Both the position numbers and the translations under genes were made by a program. Under the pieces are notes generated by a model. It searched no databases, had not been told where the DNA came from, and saw nothing but the letters and a program-made list of their open reading frames with translations. DNA of 18,913 nucleotides from an uncultured Bacteroidota bacterium (GTDB taxonomy: Bacteria; Bacteroidota; Bacteroidia; Chitinophagales; S012-47). Location of the stretch: positions 1 through 18,913 of the forward strand of contig CAJXXO010000017.1 in assembly GCA_913062655.1 (NCBI GenBank). The letters run 5' to 3'. Positions 15,621-18,913 of the stretch are shown here, one piece after another (within the stretch, counting starts at the first letter, position 1; each line of letters opens with the position of its first letter).

Positions 15621-15646
15621 TACGATAAATGAAGCCACTTATCGTA
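15621..15646 (+). terminator. 8-bp perfect hairpin after the radical SAM gene
   Basis: TACGATAA and TTATCGTA form a perfect 8-bp stem with a 10-nt loop, 16 nt after the radical SAM stop codon. A T-rich run follows at 15655-15670 but not directly, so it is a weak factor-independent terminator at best. It could also be an operator ahead of the next gene. Confidence 0.4.
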
Positions 15647-15705
15647 TTTCTAACGTTTTTTACAATTTTTATGGTTTATGATAAACTATCCTGTCAACAC
15701 ATTTG

Positions 15706-15713
15706 TACCTTTG
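15706..15713 (+). promoter_or_regulatory. -7 promoter element TACCTTTG for the DUF7662-like gene
   Basis: TACCTTTG fits the Bacteroidota consensus TAnnTTTG exactly and lies 22 nt before the ATG at 15736. It explains why the in-frame TTG at 15703, upstream of the box, is not the start. No clear -33 box is seen. Confidence 0.5.
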
Positions 15714-15735
15714 TGTAGGAATAAAAAATATACAA

Positions 15736-16170
15736 ATGGATCACAAGATTTCAATTGAATTATCCGTATCGGATTTGAGAGAGATGATTACCAATGTTCG
15801 CAACATGGATGATGCAGCATTGAATGGATTGTTGGGGCTGCTGTCCACCTCAGGTAAGCCGGCAGCGGCAGCACCAGTGGCGGCCAAGCAGACGGAAAAG
15901 CCTAAAGTAACGATCCGGGAGAGCTCCAATTACTACCCACTATTCAAATACTTGCGTGACAGTAAGAAGGATGAAATGGTAATGACCTTCAATCAAATTG
16001 CCAAAGTATTGGGCATGAAGGAATTGCCAAAATCAGCTTATAAGTTTAAGTCATGGTGGGGCAACAATATGAAAAAGCGCACCGGACAAAGTAAATCCTG
16101 GTTAGATGCCGGCTATCAGGCCATGGCCGCTGACCTGGAGAAGAAGACCGTGAAGTTCAGAAAGTATTAA
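15736..16170 (+). CDS. Small DUF7662-like protein, 144 aa
   Basis: A soluble protein in three parts. Residues 1-40 form an acidic helical segment (LSVSDLREMITNVRNMDD). Residues about 41-58 are an Ala/Pro/Gly linker. Residues about 65-144 form a compact domain: NYYPLFKYLRDSKKDEMVMTF, NQIAKVLGMKELPKSAYKF, KSWWGNN, SWLDAGYQAM and VKFRK. That pattern (YYPL-x-YL, TF-x-x-I, LP-x-SAY, WW-x-N, W-x-x-AG) matches what I recall as DUF7662, a domain of unknown function found alone or with nuclease-like partners; the name is from memory. The basic surface suggests nucleic-acid binding, as inference. It has its own -7 box and a strong terminator, so it is a one-gene unit. Confidence 0.78.
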   Translation: MDHKISIELSVSDLREMITNVRNMDDAALNGLLGLLSTSGKPAAAAPVAAKQTEKPKVTIRESSNYYPLFKYLRDSKKDEMVMTFNQIAKVLGMKELPKSAYKFKSWWGNNMKKRTGQSKSWLDAGYQAMAADLEKKTVKFRKY

Positions 16171-16173
16171 TTA

Positions 16174-16190
16174 GCTGACCAACGGTTAGC
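16174..16190 (+). repeat. Small hairpin directly before the terminator
   Basis: GCTGACC-AAC-GGTTAGC forms a 7-bp stem with one G-T pair, starting 3 nt after the DUF7662-like stop codon and ending where the terminator stem begins. The two stems form a tandem pair. Confidence 0.4.
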
Positions 16191-16218
16191 AAGCCTCACC
16201 AAGCGGTGGGGCTTTTTT
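16191..16218 (+). terminator. Factor-independent terminator, probably bidirectional
   Basis: AAGCCTCACC pairs with GGTGGGGCTT (10 bp, one T-G pair) around the loop AAGC and is followed by a run of T to 16218. It ends the DUF7662-like transcript. The T run includes the stop codon of the convergent TerB-like gene, whose transcript would meet the same stem from the other side. Confidence 0.8.
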
Positions 16219-16633
16219 AATTCATATACTTGCGTACACGGTCCAGCATTTCATGAGCTGGTATCTTTCGTTTGGCGTAGGTATGCATCACCTGGATCAA
16301 CTCCTTGGCTAGTTCCGGCCGTATTCCAAGTCGTATGGCAACACCCAGTACCATGTCCTCCTCTTCGCTGGATATTTGATGATCAATTTTCATGAGAAAT
16401 AGCAAGTTGTACAATATCGTCATCCGGTCAACCTCTCGTGTTGGTGGGTCCAGGGGATATTGCTCTGGCTGGTATTGAATCAATTCTACCTCCCCGCTGG
16501 TAAGCCCCAGCCGTTTTGCTGTATCGAAGATGAATTGCACTTCCTGGTCTGTCAATTTACCATCAATGCGCGCTAGCTTGAAGAGTAAGGCAATTATAGT
16601 CTTCCGTGGAAGCGTGTCAGATATTCTACTCAT
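16217..16633 (-). CDS. TerB-like protein, 138 aa
   Basis: An all-helical soluble protein of the TerB/DjlA-like family. It shows the repeated acidic-turn pattern in two halves: 'LLFKLARIDGKLTDQEVQFIFDTAKRLGL' (16-44) and 'FLMKIDHQISSEEEDMVLGVAIRLGI' (79-104). In this family acidic residues can bind metal, and members occur in tellurite-resistance and stress contexts, but many stand-alone copies have no known role, and no ter operon is present here. Its ATG overlaps the TGA of the DUF962 gene (ATGA, 4 nt), so the two are probably translated together. It ends at the shared terminator. The DG/DH turns are kept; nothing is missing. Confidence 0.8.
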   Translation of the reverse strand: MSRISDTLPRKTIIALLFKLARIDGKLTDQEVQFIFDTAKRLGLTSGEVELIQYQPEQYPLDPPTREVDRMTILYNLLFLMKIDHQISSEEEDMVLGVAIRLGIRPELAKELIQVMHTYAKRKIPAHEMLDRVRKYMN

Positions 16634-16950
16634 GCTGTCCCTTTTAGCGACTCCTTCCCGACCAGAATCTGGAAGTATAACTTGAAATCACCCATTAATG
16701 ACCACAGCGGATACTGAAAGGTGGCCGGTTTGTTTCGCTCTATAAAGAAATGACCTAACCATGCCATGAAATAAGGAGTGATTATAGCAGCAGGAATATA
16801 CCAAAGATTGCCGGTGAGTGCAATGGCCACCAGGAAAGCAAAGAAAAAGGTAGTGCCGATGAAATGTAGCACGCGAGTACCGGTCTTGGCGTGTTCACTG
16901 AGATAAAACGGGTAAAACTCAGCAAAGCTTTGGTAGCGTTTTGTTTCCAT
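16630..16950 (-). CDS. Mpo1-like (DUF962) membrane protein
   Basis: A 106-residue integral membrane protein of the DUF962/Mpo1 family. The yeast member is an iron-dependent dioxygenase in 2-hydroxy fatty-acid oxidation; a similar reaction here is inference. It begins METKRYQSFAEFYPFYLSEH; conserved features are EH at 19-20, RVLHFIGTT (26-34; His29), two hydrophobic segments (about 34-48 and 50-66), then WLGHFFIERNKPATFQYPLWSL (64-85; His67, Glu71). These His residues are the family's likely metal ligands. The frame also has an ATG at 16998, but that would overlap the upstream gene by 20 nt and precede the conserved start, so 16950 is used. It lies 28 nt after the gliding-type gene and overlaps the TerB-like gene. 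Confidence 0.85.
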   Translation of the reverse strand: METKRYQSFAEFYPFYLSEHAKTGTRVLHFIGTTFFFAFLVAIALTGNLWYIPAAIITPYFMAWLGHFFIERNKPATFQYPLWSLMGDFKLYFQILVGKESLKGTA

Positions 16951-16978
16951 AAGCAAAAGGGTTTCAGTTAAGGTAGAG

Positions 16979-18913
16979 TCAGCGAAGTAAGGTAACATTA
17001 CCTTGCCGTTTCACTACACGACCATCATACAATATTGCTGTAAAGCGCCAGATATACACACCCACGGGCGCGGGGGCTTCATCCATACGACCATCCCAAG
17101 TGGCACGCCAATCCTCACTGAAAAAGATGCGTTGGCCCCATCGGTTGAATAGCTCGAGTGTACCTTCCTGTATACCTTCTCCATGTCCTATGCCAAAGTA
17201 GTCATTCACACCATCTCCATTCGGTGAAAAACCGGTAGGGAAATGAATGTGGATGTTGGGAATAACAGCTACAAAGGTGCTGTCTTGGTCTGCACAACCG
17301 TGCTCCGTTGTTACTTGTAGCACAAACCACATGCTGTCAACAGGGGCTGCCAAAGGATTAGCGATCGCTGGGTTATCGAGAAATTGAGCCGGTGACCACA
17401 AGTATTGCCCACCGCCTGCACCTTGCAGGGTTACGGTGCCCCCCTCCGGAATGGTATGGTTGGGTCCTGCATCAGCTATGGCGGGTGGATGCAAGGCCAC
17501 ACGAACGGTTTCTGCACTAGGGCACCCTTCAGTGTCCCACTTTATTACGGTGTACAGGGTGGTTGCTGCAGGATTGGCCACGGGGCGACTTGATGCTGTA
17601 TCAGACAATCCGGTAGATGGTTGCCAGCTAAACCGGGTACCATTTGCAACAAACAGTTCCACAGATGCACCCGGGCAAATGGCGGTGTCCGGGCCCGCAT
17701 GGGGAGGCAAAGGTTGGTGCGACCAGATGGTAAAGCTGGTATCCTGTACGCAGCCATTGGCATCAGTAGCACGGATGGTGTACGTAACCGTATCAGTGGG
17801 AGAGGCGAGCACTGAAGTGCCCGTGGTAGAAGATAGTCCGGTGGCGGGGGACCATTGGTAGCTGGCAGCACCACTTACGGTAAGTGCTATGGTATCTCCG
17901 GTGCAGATCAGCGTATCACCAGGTACTTGCAGGCCCGGCAAGGAAGCTAAGGCCACCCATACAGAATCACGACTTGTACAGCCATTGGCATCGGTACCCG
18001 TTACCCACCACCATTGCGATTGTGTAGGGCTCGCAACAGGGGATGGACAAGCGGTACAGCTTAGTCCCTGGGCAGGAGACCAGTCGTAGCTTACTGCTCC
18101 ACTGGCCGATAAGGTTACCGGCTCACCCTGACATACCTGCGTATCAGGGGCTGCGAGCACCACGGGAGCCGGCCACACCTCTACCCATACACTATCCATG
18201 CTCGTACAGCCACGGGCGTTGGTGGCCGTGGCAACAAACCATTGATCCTGAATCGGCCACGCTTTAGGTTGCAGGCAGGTGTCACAGTCGATGAAAGGAG
18301 CCGGTGTCCATTGCAAGGAAACGGCTGTATTGGCTGACAATTGAGCGGTATCGCCCAGGCAAATGCCCGGGGTAGCGCCTACACTTAAGGCAGGAGCCGG
18401 TTGGGCTACTACCATAAAGCTGGTATCTGATTGACAGCCGCCTGCGCTTGTACCTGTTACGGCAAAAAGCTGATCATTTTGTAGTAGCACAGAGGGATTG
18501 GGACAGGTATTGCAGCTTAATCCTTGTCCAGCCGTCCACTGGTAAGCTGCGGCACCTGAGACTTGCAAACTGACGAGTGATCCGGTACAAACAGTATCTG
18601 GCGCCACTACATTCAATTGAGGGGGCGGGGTGACCGATAGCGTTTTATCGATAGGGGGGAGGATACAACCGTTACTATCCGTTCCTTGCAGGGTATAGGT
18701 GGTCGACTGGGTAGGGTAGAGCCATGGGTCGGGGCATTGTACACAACTGATAGCCTGGTTAGGTTGCCACTGCCATTGTGTAAGCCCCTGTACTTGCCAT
18801 TGAGCCGTGTCGCCCGGACAGATAGCTGTATCACCAACGATCGATGTGGCACCTAGCCCGGCTACGGTGACACGAACTGTATCAACAGAATTGCAACCGA
18901 TCGGATTGAAAGC
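16979..18913 (-). CDS. Ig-repeat surface protein with type B gliding/type IX sorting domain, 5' end outside window
   Basis: A large cell-surface protein; 644 residues are visible and the frame is open to the window edge, so the start is missing. It has seven full tandem Ig/PKD-like units of about 75 residues plus part of another. Each has a 'DT-x-x-C-x-G' strand, then 'x-Y-x-WSPA' and a final 'GC-x-x-D(S/T)' strand. The upstream full units also carry a CxxC pair (SCVQCP, SCNTCP, DCDTCL, SCTACP), lost in the three nearest the C-terminus. The last 91 residues (HFPTGFSPNGDGVND, LELFNRWGQRIF, WDGRMD-EAPAPVGVYIWRF, VKRQGNVTLLR) are the gliding-motility-associated type B sorting domain. It likely acts as an extracellular stalk or adhesin. 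An internal TTG (18616) is not a start. Confidence 0.92.
   Translation of the reverse strand, partial: AFNPIGCNSVDTVRVTVAGLGATSIVGDTAICPGDTAQWQVQGLTQWQWQPNQAISCVQCPDPWLYPTQSTTYTLQGTDSNGCILPPIDKTLSVTPPPQLNVVAPDTVCTGSLVSLQVSGAAAYQWTAGQGLSCNTCPNPSVLLQNDQLFAVTGTSAGGCQSDTSFMVVAQPAPALSVGATPGICLGDTAQLSANTAVSLQWTPAPFIDCDTCLQPKAWPIQDQWFVATATNARGCTSMDSVWVEVWPAPVVLAAPDTQVCQGEPVTLSASGAVSYDWSPAQGLSCTACPSPVASPTQSQWWWVTGTDANGCTSRDSVWVALASLPGLQVPGDTLICTGDTIALTVSGAASYQWSPATGLSSTTGTSVLASPTDTVTYTIRATDANGCVQDTSFTIWSHQPLPPHAGPDTAICPGASVELFVANGTRFSWQPSTGLSDTASSRPVANPAATTLYTVIKWDTEGCPSAETVRVALHPPAIADAGPNHTIPEGGTVTLQGAGGGQYLWSPAQFLDNPAIANPLAAPVDSMWFVLQVTTEHGCADQDSTFVAVIPNIHIHFPTGFSPNGDGVNDYFGIGHGEGIQEGTLELFNRWGQRIFFSEDWRATWDGRMDEAPAPVGVYIWRFTAILYDGRVVKRQGNVTLLR

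Noticed and set aside
15703..15735. TTG start for the DUF7662-like gene
   Set aside because: The codon lies upstream of the TACCTTTG box; ATG 15736 gives a normal leader.
16217..16633. Tellurite-resistance operon
   Set aside because: Only one TerB-like gene is present; no TerC, TerD or TerE-like neighbours are seen.
16951..16998. Earlier ATG for the Mpo1-like protein at 16998
   Set aside because: It overlaps the gene before it, and family similarity starts at METKRYQSF (16950).
17436..17861. Plus-strand open frame of 141 residues
   Set aside because: It lies antisense inside the Ig-repeat gene and has no recognisable domain, start signal or independent support.
18613..18852. Separate small minus-strand gene or a frameshift at the 5' part of the Ig-repeat gene
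   Set aside because: The Ig-repeat frame itself stays open from 18616 to the window edge and encodes a proper repeat unit, so the other frame is a shadow.

Overview
The window comes from a bacterium of the phylum Bacteroidota that has a type IX secretion system. A subtilisin-like protease ends in a type A (Por) sorting domain, and a long Ig-repeat protein ends in the gliding-motility-associated type B domain. Many small lipoproteins and signal-peptide proteins are present, Shine-Dalgarno sites are mostly absent, and several intergenic sites fit the Bacteroidota -7 promoter element TAnnTTTG. I cannot place it below phylum from this sequence.

Layout. Positions 1-75 hold a decayed tRNA that begins like initiator tRNA-Met but has a small palindrome inserted at the anticodon arm; I see nothing convincing in 76-215. 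A secreted orphan protein (216-1943, minus) lies divergent from exodeoxyribonuclease III (2039-2806, plus). A secreted seven-repeat beta-propeller protein (2904-4238) and an e(P4)-type acid phosphatase lipoprotein (4311-5111) follow on the plus strand. The phosphatase stop codon overlaps the stop of a convergent di-heme peroxidase gene.

From 14435 down to 5108 every gene reads on the minus strand. In transcription order they are an SCP2-fold protein, a TPR lipoprotein, a secreted protein with a discoidin-like C-terminus, a 1187-residue subtilase, YbaB/EbfC, a small lipoprotein, an MbnP-like copper-protein candidate, and the di-heme (MauG/MbnH-like) enzyme. Gaps are short (1-nt overlap, 38, 57, 11, 42 and 102 nt, then a 26-nt overlap). 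The first genes probably form an operon from a TAnnTTTG promoter at 14454-14461. The last two look like a separate transcription unit preceded by direct repeats.

Divergent from SCP2 is a PA0069-type radical SAM gene (14547-15605). A small DUF7662-like protein (15736-16170) follows, with its own -7 box and a strong hairpin terminator. The right end is a minus-strand group: the partial adhesin-like Ig-repeat/type B sorting protein that runs off the window, an Mpo1-like (DUF962) membrane protein, and a TerB-like protein overlapping it by ATGA.

The most interesting functional unit is the MbnP/MbnH-like pair. In related systems the di-heme enzyme oxidises a tryptophan of its partner to kynurenine to build a copper site. 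Here the mature partner has only two tryptophans, both in one HWAW motif, and the enzyme has Phe where the classical inter-heme Trp of FWDG is expected.
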